Source: Planctomycetota bacterium
GTDB taxonomy: Bacteria > Planctomycetota > UBA1135 > JAKEFM01
Length of the DNA stretch: 64,000 bases
Assembly (NCBI GenBank): GCA_022616055.1
Contig: JAKEFM010000086.1
Coordinates: forward strand, 1 to 64,000
Direction: 5' to 3'
Positions within the stretch are counted from its first letter, which is position 1, and each line of letters starts with the position of its first letter. A model generated the notes under the pieces. The model searched no databases, was not told the origin of the DNA, and saw only the letters and a list, made by a program, of their open reading frames with translations. Made by a program: the position numbers and the translations under genes. Positions 50,739 through 58,285 of the stretch are shown piece after piece.

Positions 50739-51540
50739 CGCGCCTCTCGCGGCCCGCCTCCTCGCGGGGTTTCTCCGCGAGGAGGCGGGGAAGTTCGGCT
50801 TCCGGCGCGCCGTCCTCGGACTGTCCGGCGGGGTGGACTCCGCGGTCACCGCCGCGCTCGCCGCGCGCGCCTTCGGCGGCCGCAATGTCCTCGCGGCTCT
50901 CCTCCCCTACCGGCACTCGGCCCCGGAGAGCGTGCGCCTCGCCCGCGGCCTCGCCCGGCAGCTGCGCCTGCGGACGGTCGAGATCGACATCACCCCGATG
51001 GCGGACGGCTATCTCGCCCGCGCCCGCGGCGCGAGCCGGGTCCGTCGGGGCAACGTCCTCGCGCGCTGCCGGATGGCGGTCCTCTACGACCTCTCGGCCG
51101 CGTGGCGGAGCCTGGTCCTCGGGACGAGCGACAAGTCGGAGTGGCTCCTCGGCTACACGACCCTCCACGGCGACTGCGCGAGCGCCCTCAACCCGATCGG
51201 CGACCTCTACAAGACCCAGGTCCTCGCGCTCGGCGCGCACCTCGGCGTCCCCGAGGAGATCCTCCGCCGGCCGCCGAGTCCCGACCTCTGGCCCGGACAG
51301 AGCGCGGAGAAGGAGCTCGGCTTCTCCTACGCCCGGGTCGACGCCCTCCTCAACGCCCTCGTCGACCGGCGCTACTCGGAGGCGGAGTGCGTCGCGGAGG
51401 GTTTCCCCCGGGCGCTCGTCCGGGGCGTCGCCGCGCGGATCCGCGACTCCCAGTTCAAGCGCCGGCCTCCCCTGATCCCGAAGGTCTCCAACCGGACCCT
51501 CCACTGGGACTTCCGGTACCTGCGCGACTGGGGGCGGTAG
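50722..51540 (+). CDS. nadE: NAD+ synthetase (ammonia-dependent type domain)
   Basis: A 272-residue NadE-type ATP pyrophosphatase. The P-loop LSGGVDSAVT (about residues 34-43) activates nicotinate adenine dinucleotide with ATP. LGTSDKSEWLLGYTTLHGD and NPIGDLYKTQVLALG are diagnostic, and the C-terminal QFKRRPPLIPKVS is a family feature. The GTG start lies inside the end of the amidohydrolase gene. The protein lacks a glutaminase domain, which is encoded by the preceding gene. It makes NAD in the last step of the de novo and salvage routes. Confidence 0.93.
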   Translation: MTLPLDAPLAARLLAGFLREEAGKFGFRRAVLGLSGGVDSAVTAALAARAFGGRNVLAALLPYRHSAPESVRLARGLARQLRLRTVEIDITPMADGYLARARGASRVRRGNVLARCRMAVLYDLSAAWRSLVLGTSDKSEWLLGYTTLHGDCASALNPIGDLYKTQVLALGAHLGVPEEILRRPPSPDLWPGQSAEKELGFSYARVDALLNALVDRRYSEAECVAEGFPRALVRGVAARIRDSQFKRRPPLIPKVSNRTLHWDFRYLRDWGR

Positions 51541-51553
51541 CCTCCGCCCGGGC

Positions 51554-52060
51554 TCAGGCCCCGAGGAGGCGCTGGAGGAGCGTCTCGAGATTCACCGTCC
51601 GGACGTCCTCCAGCCGCACGGGCGGCAGGCGCCGGAATCGGCGGAACTCCTCGAGACTGGAGAGCTCCACGTAGTCCCGGAACGTCATCGGGCGCGGATC
51701 GGGCGCCGGGGCGTCGGGACGGCGGACGGAGTCGTTCGGCTCCTCGTGTTTCATCGCGGTTTCCCCCGAAGTCAGTCCGGGCACGGCTTCGCCACGCTCG
51801 AGCCCCGTTCGCGCCCGCCGGCAGACGCGAAGCGTCCGACTGAGGTTCTCGCTGACGCGGGTGAGGCGCTCGGCGTCCGCCCGGGGCGTCCTCCGTTCCG
51901 CCTGGATGCGCGCCAGGGCGACCTCGAGGATCACGATGAGCCCTTCGAGCTTCCTCAGGAGCTTCTCCCGGTATTCCCCCGAACGCGGGTCCGGGGGAGC
52001 GGGCAGGATCGGACCCTCCTCGACCATGACTGGCCCGGCGAGGGGCAGGCCCCGTGCCAT
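51554..52060 (-). CDS. Hypothetical protein with helical N-terminal half
   Basis: A 168-residue protein that I do not recognise. Residues ~30-85 look like a charged helical hairpin or coiled coil (REKLLRKLEGLIVILEVALARI). A Pro/Asp-rich linker follows, then a compact C-terminal segment (FRDYVELSSLEEFRRFRRLPP ... VNLETLLQRLLG). There is no signal peptide or metal motif. Start candidates are ATG 52060 and ATG 52027; neither has a clear ribosome-binding site. It lies downstream of the sigma/anti-sigma/HEAT genes on the same strand, about 175 nt from the HEAT gene. Confidence 0.6.
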   Translation of the reverse strand: MARGLPLAGPVMVEEGPILPAPPDPRSGEYREKLLRKLEGLIVILEVALARIQAERRTPRADAERLTRVSENLSRTLRVCRRARTGLERGEAVPGLTSGETAMKHEEPNDSVRRPDAPAPDPRPMTFRDYVELSSLEEFRRFRRLPPVRLEDVRTVNLETLLQRLLGA

Positions 52061-52236
52061 CCCGCGGGACGGCGCGGCCCGCGGCGGAGGTCCGACCCCA
52101 ACCTCCGGTTCACCAGATCCTTGGGAGATCGGAAGGAGGAACGGCGAGCCGGTCGGGAGAAGGCGCCCGTCTCTGCGGCGTCGAGTTCGCTCGACGCCCG
52201 TCCTGCGGATTGAACGTCCCGGAGACGGGGGGCGGG

Positions 52237-53934
52237 CTAGAGGAGGTCGGCGATCTCGCCGAGGAGCGGGAGGCTCACCCGGTAGTTGGCGTTGAAGAAC
52301 GCCTCGGAGAGGAGCGGGTAGGTGTGCGCGTCGCCGAGCGAACCGAGGGCGGCGCACGCGTAGACGGAGCGGTCCGGGATCGGCGCGCCCCGGGAGAGGA
52401 GGTCCGACAGGATCCTGGCCGCCGCCGGATCGCGGAGGAAGCCGAGCGCCATCGCCGCCGATCCCCGCACGACGTCGCGCCGCTCCTCGCTCAGGGCCTG
52501 AAGGACCAGGGGCGTCCCGAGGCTCTCGCCGAACAGCCCGAGGCCGAGGAGCTGGCCCCGCCGGAAGTCGTCGACCGCGTCGGCCTCCTCCCGGACGACC
52601 CTGAGCAGTCGGGGGAGCCCCTCGTCGGGCCGGATCATCCCGATCGCGATGGCGGCGTACCCTCGGAGGTCCGGATCGAGGCCCCGGTTCTCGAGGACGC
52701 GGAAGAGCGTTTCCGCGGACTCCTGATCGCCGAGGAACCCGAGGGCGATCGCGTAGGCCCCGCGGACCGCCTCCTCCCCGGGGGCCTCGAGCGCCCGCCG
52801 GAGGTCGGCGGCGGAACCCTGGTCCCAGGCGAGGCCGAGGCCGAGCGCGCCGTAGCTGCGGGCGACGCGGGAGGCGCCCTTCGCGGAGAACGCCGACCGG
52901 AGCGCCGCGACCGCCTCCTCCCCGCCGATGCGTCCGAGGGAGATCGCGGCGAATCCGCGCACCTGCAGGTCGGCGTCCCCCGACAGCGCGGCGGCGAGGC
53001 GGGGCACCGCCGCGGGATCGCCGAGTTCCCCGAGAGCGAGGGCCGCGGAGCGTCTCAGCTCGATGTCCTTCTCCTCGACGGCCTCGAGCAGGGTCGAGAG
53101 CGCGGCGGCGTCGCGCAGCCTCCCGAGGGTCGTCAGGAGGGCCCCGAGGACGGTGCGGCACCGCGAGCGCCGCTCCTCGAGGAGGTCGCGGTATCGGCCG
53201 ACCAGGAAGGGGACGAACGACGGATCCCCGACCATCCCCGCGGCCACCAGCGAGCCGACGAGGAGGTCCCGCGCGTCCCCTCCCGCGTGCTCGACGTCGA
53301 GGTTCTTCTGGAGGTAGTTGCGGAGGATGGGCGCGGACTCGCGCCGGCCCTGCAGCCCCATGCCGAGCGCGGCCGCGGCGCGCAGCTCGTAGGCGGCGGA
53401 GGGATCCTCGTAGACCCCGACGACGGCGAGCAGGGCCTCCCGCTCCCCGGAGAGCCCCAGGGCGAGAAGGGCGTGGCGCCGCGTCTCGGGGGACCCGTGG
53501 CGGAGCGCCTCGAGGAGGGGCGGGACCGAGGCGGGCCCGCCGATCTTCCCCGCGGCGAGCAGGGCGGCGTGCACGAGGTGGGGATCCCCCGGGCCGCAGC
53601 GTGCGAGGACGAGGGGAAGGATCTCGTCCCGGGCGAACGTCGTGTCCACGCGGGCCGCCTCCCCCTCCCGCAGGGCCGGCATCTCCGCGCGCCGGGGGTC
53701 CCGCGATCGCAGGAGGATGTCCTTGTTCCACTCGAACCAGAACTCCCAGCGCTGGTATCCCTCGATCGCGTTCTCGGAGTCGAGCCCCCCGCCGGGTCCG
53801 AATTGACCCGCGCCGCCGCCCGGTCCCGCCGTCGCCCGGCCCATCGTGAGGACCTCGTCCGCGGGGCCCCGGTACTGCCCGTGGTGGAGGAGGGCCGCCA
53901 GGAAAGCGGCGATCGCGGCAGCCGGCGGTCCCAT
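52237..53934 (-). CDS. HEAT-repeat (PBS-lyase-like) protein
   Basis: A 565-residue protein. After a possible signal sequence and a short region containing YQRWEFWFEWNKDIL, about a dozen HEAT-like repeats of ~31-37 residues follow, such as VPPLLEALRHGSPETRRHALLALG, STLLEAVEEKDIELRRSAALALG and VPRLAAALSGDADLQVRGFAAISLG. This makes a long alpha-solenoid for protein binding. The GYQRWEFWFEWNK-type opening is known from HEAT proteins of Planctomycetota. It is encoded 45 nt after the anti-sigma gene and may take part in the same envelope response. Confidence 0.85.
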   Translation of the reverse strand: MGPPAAAIAAFLAALLHHGQYRGPADEVLTMGRATAGPGGGAGQFGPGGGLDSENAIEGYQRWEFWFEWNKDILLRSRDPRRAEMPALREGEAARVDTTFARDEILPLVLARCGPGDPHLVHAALLAAGKIGGPASVPPLLEALRHGSPETRRHALLALGLSGEREALLAVVGVYEDPSAAYELRAAAALGMGLQGRRESAPILRNYLQKNLDVEHAGGDARDLLVGSLVAAGMVGDPSFVPFLVGRYRDLLEERRSRCRTVLGALLTTLGRLRDAAALSTLLEAVEEKDIELRRSAALALGELGDPAAVPRLAAALSGDADLQVRGFAAISLGRIGGEEAVAALRSAFSAKGASRVARSYGALGLGLAWDQGSAADLRRALEAPGEEAVRGAYAIALGFLGDQESAETLFRVLENRGLDPDLRGYAAIAIGMIRPDEGLPRLLRVVREEADAVDDFRRGQLLGLGLFGESLGTPLVLQALSEERRDVVRGSAAMALGFLRDPAAARILSDLLSRGAPIPDRSVYACAALGSLGDAHTYPLLSEAFFNANYRVSLPLLGEIADLL

Positions 53935-53979
53935 GGCGCCCTTTCTAGTCCGCGCCGCGCCCGGGCGCGAGGGCGGAAC

Positions 53980-55473
53980 CTAGCGCCGCAGCGAGGCGAG
54001 GACGATCTTGAGATCCTCGGTCGCGAGCTTCCCGACGACGGTCACCAGCGCGTCCGGGAGGTCGACCTCGAGCAGCTCGATCGCGCCCACGTTCAGGCGC
54101 CGGATCTCGACGAACGGCGAGGCCGGGGAGTTCGAACCGGGAGCGGGTTGCTGGAAGAGGAAGAGTCGATCGATGCCGTCCGTGTACTCGTCGACACGGG
54201 CCGTCTCGCCGCCCGGGATCTGGCGGCCGAAGGCCTGGCGGTGACGGAACCCCGGCGGGAGCGCGTGCGGGAGGTACCCGGGAGGGGGCTCCTCCTCGGC
54301 CGGCTCGACCACGACGGGAGGAGAGGGGGAGGGACGCGAGGCGTACTGGACGGGGCCGTACCGCATCGCGACGGCGAGACGCCCGGGGGAGGGGCTCTCC
54401 TCGACCTCGAGGACGAGCCCGGTCTCGACGTCCCAGGCGACGGAGAGGGTCTGCCCGTCGAAGTTCCGGCGGAAGCGCGCCCGCCCGGTCGGCCGGTCGA
54501 GAATCGGGGCGGGGCCCTGCGCTTCCTCGATCGTGTAGTTCTCGAGGAGGAGCTCGGCGTCGACGACGGCGAAGTCGCGATTCGTCGCGAAGAACCCCGT
54601 CCGGCCCGCGTAGGAGTTCGCGAAATCCGCCCACTCGGCGGCGCGGCCGGCGGCCCGGAACTCCTCCGCGCTCCAGCCGTCGAGCCGGATCGGCTCGACC
54701 TTGGGCTCGCCCGTGCCGTCCCCCTTGACCCTCTCGACGAACTTCCGGAGCACGACCCCGTCGCGGGAGATCGTCACCTCCCGCTCCCCCACGAACGCGA
54801 GCCTCCTCGGCGTCACCGCGAGCGAACCGAGCCCGGTCGCCGGCAGAGGCAAGGCGTCCGCCGACACCCGAGAACCGGGGGGCGGGGCGCTCGCGACGCG
54901 CCGCCTCGGGTCCTGCGGGGGAGGGAGGGAGACGAGCTCCCGCGACGGCCCGGGGGCGAAACCGAGCGCGCCGGGGTTCCGCATCTCGTCCCGGCCCACG
55001 TCGCGGATGACGAGCGTGGCCCCCCGCAGCGGCTCCTCGGTGGAGAAGAGCGCCGTCCAGACGAGCAGGAGGGCGGCCGCGGCCGCGGCCGCCGCGGCGG
55101 AGAGCCCGAAGAGGCGCCGGCGCGCGGAGGGAGCGGATCCCCCGATCTCCTGCAGGACCCGCGCGTCGAGCGCGGCGGGCACGGGGAGGCGGCCGACGCG
55201 AGAGAGCCATCTGGAGACGAGACGCTCGCGGGAGTCCGCCGGGGAGGCCTCCAGGGCCGCGATCTCCGCTTCGACGGCGCGGTCGAGCGCTTCCGGCGCC
55301 GCCGTCCGGGGGAGGGAGCGGAGGAGGCCGATCCGCGCGCGGGTCTCCCGCTCCCGGGAGGCGCAGGCGGAGCAGTCCCGGACATGCCGCTCGATCGCCG
55401 CGGAGTCCTCGCCGGGCGGACCGCCGTCCGCCCGGAAGAGGAGCGCCGTCGCGAGTCGATCGCAGTCCTTCAC
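53980..55473 (-). CDS. Anti-sigma factor with zinc finger, membrane helix and RseB/MucB-like domain
   Basis: A 497-residue protein. The N-terminal zinc-binding anti-sigma domain has Cys4 and the H30-x3-C34-x2-C37 motif. One membrane helix follows at about 118-137 (LSAAAAAAAAALLLVWTALF). The extracytoplasmic part, ~350 residues, ends in a region resembling RseB/MucB lipid-binding domains (FDGQTLSVAWDVETGLVLEVEES ... PPGFRHRQAFG ... RLFLFQQPAPGS). In enterobacteria the anti-sigma RseA and its co-regulator RseB are separate proteins; here they seem fused. The GTG start is 58 nt after the ECF sigma gene, its likely partner. Confidence 0.82.
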   Translation of the reverse strand: MKDCDRLATALLFRADGGPPGEDSAAIERHVRDCSACASRERETRARIGLLRSLPRTAAPEALDRAVEAEIAALEASPADSRERLVSRWLSRVGRLPVPAALDARVLQEIGGSAPSARRRLFGLSAAAAAAAAALLLVWTALFSTEEPLRGATLVIRDVGRDEMRNPGALGFAPGPSRELVSLPPPQDPRRRVASAPPPGSRVSADALPLPATGLGSLAVTPRRLAFVGEREVTISRDGVVLRKFVERVKGDGTGEPKVEPIRLDGWSAEEFRAAGRAAEWADFANSYAGRTGFFATNRDFAVVDAELLLENYTIEEAQGPAPILDRPTGRARFRRNFDGQTLSVAWDVETGLVLEVEESPSPGRLAVAMRYGPVQYASRPSPSPPVVVEPAEEEPPPGYLPHALPPGFRHRQAFGRQIPGGETARVDEYTDGIDRLFLFQQPAPGSNSPASPFVEIRRLNVGAIELLEVDLPDALVTVVGKLATEDLKIVLASLRR

Positions 55474-55531
55474 GTCCGTCCCGTCCTCGGTTCGCCCACC
55501 TTATCGGCTCGGGGGAGGTCCCGTCGTTCGC

Positions 55532-56119
55532 TCACTCGACGTAGTGGCGCTCCACCACGCCCACGAGGGCCTTCTCCAGAGACTCGTGCGCCCGCGCGAG
55601 TCTCGATTTCACGGTCCCCATCGAGCAGCGGAGGACCTCGGAAATCTGCTCGTAGGAGAGGCCCTCGATGTGCCGCAAGACCACGATGGACCGGAGTTTC
55701 GGGCTCAGGTGGTCGATCGCCCCCTGGACCTCGGCCTCCAGTTCCCTCCCGTCCGCCCAGCGCTCGGGGCCCCGGCCCCGGTCGCTTTCCTCTTCCAGCT
55801 TTTCCATCGTCACAGGCTCCGGGGCGGACGGGAAACGCCGCGCGACTCCTCGCCTCCGGAGGTCGATCGCGGCATTGATAGCGATCCGGTAGACCCAGGA
55901 GGAGAACTTCGAGCGGAACCGGAAGTCCCGAATCTTCCGGAAGAGAATCCCGAAGGTCTCCTGAGAAGCATCCAAGGCATCCACAGAGTTTCCCGTTATC
56001 CGATAGGCGACGTTGTAAACCCTTTCCTTATAAAGGTTGTAGAGCTCCTCGAAGGCCTTCCTGTACCTCTCGGGGCCAGATCGCTGGCAGGCCTCGACGA
56101 GCTCCCGGTCCGGGTCCAT
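55532..56119 (-). CDS. ECF-family RNA polymerase sigma factor
   Basis: A 195-residue sigma factor from ATG 56119, the usual ECF length; the track adds 60 low-complexity residues. Region 2 includes FEELYNLYKERVYNVAYRITGN, DALDASQETFGILFRKI and FSSWVYRIAINAAIDLRRR. Region 4 is LSPKLRSIVVLRHIEGLSYEQISEVLRCSMGTVKSRLARAH (helix-turn-helix). The region-2 coding sequence (about 55900-56060) uses many AT-ending codons (CTT TAT, GAA AGG GTT, ATA, TCT, GAT, TTG), unlike the rest of the gene and its neighbours. It also contains two short segments shared with the RNA candidate at 49.6 kb. It is co-directional with its anti-sigma gene. Confidence 0.92.
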   Translation of the reverse strand: MDPDRELVEACQRSGPERYRKAFEELYNLYKERVYNVAYRITGNSVDALDASQETFGILFRKIRDFRFRSKFSSWVYRIAINAAIDLRRRGVARRFPSAPEPVTMEKLEEESDRGRGPERWADGRELEAEVQGAIDHLSPKLRSIVVLRHIEGLSYEQISEVLRCSMGTVKSRLARAHESLEKALVGVVERHYVE

Positions 56120-56308
56120 CCGTTCACCAGGCTCTCGGATACGACGAGGGCTGATCGCCCGAGGTTCCCCCCCCGTCGCGGGGGGGCGAGGGACCGCCGT
56201 CGGGCCAGGGAAGGACGGCTCGCCCGCCGACCCGATGGTGCCCCCGTCCGGGATGGTGCTCATTCGACGCCCCGTTTCGTCCCGCCGGGGCGCCGACAAG
56301 ACGACAGC

Positions 56309-56324
56309 CCGGCGGATCCGCCGG
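56309..56324 (-). terminator. Palindrome downstream of the Tat-exported protein gene
   Basis: CCGGCGGATCCGCCGG is a perfect 16-bp palindrome located 25 nt after the stop codon of the minus-strand gene. No T tract follows. Confidence 0.35.
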
Positions 56325-56348
56325 ACTCTTCCCCGTCGGATCGGGAGC

Positions 56349-57344
56349 CTATCCCCCCCCGATGAGCCCTAGGACATCGAGGACGTGGCGGACGGAGCCG
56401 ACCTTGGCGCTGCAGTCCCCCGCGTTGCAATAGGCGGGGTACGGCGAGCAGGATGCGCCCGTCACCTCGATCAGCACGTAGGGGCTCCCGCTCCCGCCCC
56501 CGCTCCCGCTCGACTGCATCGTCAGGACGCAGGCGGTCCCGAAGGTCCCCCACGCGAGCGCTCCCGGGTCGAGCGGCGTGAAAGACGCATTCGCCGCGGA
56601 GCCGGAGCTTCCCGGCGGAAGCTGGATCGGCTGCAGGGAGTAATAGCCGAGGAAGCCACCCACCTCATCGAAGCTGATCGAGTCCAGACCCGGACCGTTC
56701 GCGGCCAGGGATCCCGCCCCGAAGCTGAAGGGGAGGAAATCGTCGACGAGGGCGACCGGGAGGCTGAAGGAGAATCGCGCGATGAGCGAGCCCGGGTCGT
56801 GCCCGGGGTAGAACTCCATCCCCTGGGAGTCCTGGAAGGCGAGGGGGGTCAGGACGATGGGGGGCCCCGTACTGTTGGCGCTGTCGAAACTGGCCGCCAT
56901 CACGAGCTGGCTCAACCAGGCGGTGTTCCCGTCGGGGGAGTAGAGGGCCACTCCCATGCGGACCATGGGATCCGGCGCGAAGGACTCCGTGTAGGCGTAG
57001 GCCCGCGCCTTCGGAGCCGGCGCCTGATCTCCCACCGCGAGGTTGCTCGTCGGCGGCGTGCGGCGGATCCATTCCTCGAGGTCGCCGTATCCGTCTCCGT
57101 CCGTGTCGGGGACGCCCTTCGAGCTCCCGTACTGGAGCTCGAGGATGTCCGGAAGCCCGTCGCAATCGAGGTCGACGGCGCAGTAGATGACGGGGCTCGC
57201 GACGACCGTCCGAGGAGAGAGGGCGACGGTCAGGGCGGCGGCGCCGGACGCCGCGCCCATCCCCGCGAGGAGGAAGAGCCGCCGCGTCCTCAGCCGGCCG
57301 CGCTCCTGCACGCGCGAGCCGTTGGGGCTGAATTCGGGCTCCAT
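56349..57344 (-). CDS. Tat-exported protein of unknown function with calcium-type loops
   Basis: A 331-residue protein. The N-terminus RTRRLFLLAGMGAASGA carries a twin-arginine signal, suggesting export as a folded protein. Early in the mature part DLDCDGLPDILEL and DTDGDGYGDLEEW are thrombospondin-type-3/EF-hand-like calcium loops. The rest is beta-rich, and the C-terminus contains several cysteines (CSPYPAYCNAGDC). I recognise no enzyme motif. ATG 57344 is preferred over GTG 57353 because GAGGGTG lies 6 nt upstream of it. It precedes the sigma gene on the same strand. Confidence 0.7.
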   Translation of the reverse strand: MEPEFSPNGSRVQERGRLRTRRLFLLAGMGAASGAAALTVALSPRTVVASPVIYCAVDLDCDGLPDILELQYGSSKGVPDTDGDGYGDLEEWIRRTPPTSNLAVGDQAPAPKARAYAYTESFAPDPMVRMGVALYSPDGNTAWLSQLVMAASFDSANSTGPPIVLTPLAFQDSQGMEFYPGHDPGSLIARFSFSLPVALVDDFLPFSFGAGSLAANGPGLDSISFDEVGGFLGYYSLQPIQLPPGSSGSAANASFTPLDPGALAWGTFGTACVLTMQSSGSGGGSGSPYVLIEVTGASCSPYPAYCNAGDCSAKVGSVRHVLDVLGLIGGG

Positions 57345-57516
57345 CTTTGGCACCCTCGGGGGGACTCGAGGTCGAATCCCTGGAACCGGTTCGTGGAACC
57401 GTAACCGTGGACCCTGGTTTCGGTCAAGGGAGAGGCGTCCGTTCCCGTTTAGTCCCCCCGTCGACCCCGGTAACCGGTCCCTCCCGCCCCTCCCCGATTC
57501 CCGCCCTCCGGCGTCC

Positions 57517-57545
57517 TTGTGACGGGTCGGGGGGAGCCCTACGAT
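57517..57545 (+). promoter_or_regulatory. Promoter of tRNA-Arg gene
   Basis: TTGTGA (57517-57522) and TACGAT (57540-57545) are exactly 17 nt apart and end 11 nt before the tRNA. This is the best sigma70-like promoter seen in the window. Confidence 0.6.
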
Positions 57546-57556
57546 CCCTCCCGTCC

Positions 57557-57633
<77 letters not shown>

Positions 57634-57653
57634 CCGGGGCCGCGGGAGAGGAG

Positions 57654-58262
57654 CTACGGCGCGAGGCGCGAGATCTCCCAGGCGGCGCCGGTCCGCCGGT
57701 AGAGGAACCGGTCGTGGAGGCGGTGGTCCCGGTGGATCCAGAACTCGATGGCATCCGGGATCACGCGGAAGCCCCCCCACGACGGCGGGCGGGGGACCTC
57801 GCGCGCCTCGAATCGGCCCGCGGCCTCCCGGACGTGCTCGAGGAGCTTCTCCCGCGAGGCGAGCGGCTCGCTCTGCGGCGAGGCCCAGGCCGAGATCTGG
57901 CTCTCGCGCGGCCGCGTCCGGAAGTACGCGTCCGCCTCGCCCGGCGGGACGGGGAGGACCGTTCCCTCGATCCGCACCTGGCGCCCGAGAGCCTGCCAGA
58001 AGAAGAGGAGGGAGGCCCGCGGGTTCTCGGAAAGCTCGCGCGACTTGCGGCTCCCGAGATTGGTGAAGAAGTCGAAGCCTCCTCCACGGATTCCCCGGAA
58101 GAGGACGAATCGCGCCGAGGGTCGCCCCTCCCGGCTCGCCGTCGCGAGGCCCATGGCGTCGGGCTGCGCGATCCCCGACCGGACCGCCTCCTGGTACCAG
58201 GCCTCGAAGAGCCGGACGGGGTCGCGCTCGGTCCCGGCGCCGAAGCACTCCCCCTCGGTCAT
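57654..58262 (-). CDS. pdxH: Pyridoxamine 5'-phosphate oxidase
   Basis: A 202-residue FMN enzyme. Characteristic parts are MGLATASREGRPSARFVLFRG, FFTNLGSRKSRELSENPRASLLFFW (FMN and substrate binding), the central SQISAWASPQSEPL, and the C-terminal PDAIEFWIHRDHRLHDRFLYRR, close to the PdxH signature. It oxidises pyridoxine or pyridoxamine phosphate to PLP with oxygen. It follows purF by 23 nt on the same strand and is probably co-transcribed. It lies convergent with the tRNA gene. Confidence 0.95.
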   Translation of the reverse strand: MTEGECFGAGTERDPVRLFEAWYQEAVRSGIAQPDAMGLATASREGRPSARFVLFRGIRGGGFDFFTNLGSRKSRELSENPRASLLFFWQALGRQVRIEGTVLPVPPGEADAYFRTRPRESQISAWASPQSEPLASREKLLEHVREAAGRFEAREVPRPPSWGGFRVIPDAIEFWIHRDHRLHDRFLYRRTGAAWEISRLAP

Positions 58263-58285
58263 CCCCTTCGCGCCTCGGCGGGGCT

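Noticed and set aside
56119-56299. N-terminal extension of the ECF sigma factor
   Set aside because: The extra 60 residues are low-complexity and outside the family's usual length; ATG 56119 gives a standard ECF protein.
57380-57475. Repeated GGAACCG/GTAACCG words as an ECF-type promoter for the Tat gene
   Set aside because: The GGAACC words lie on the plus strand, opposite to the gene, and no matching -10 element is evident.
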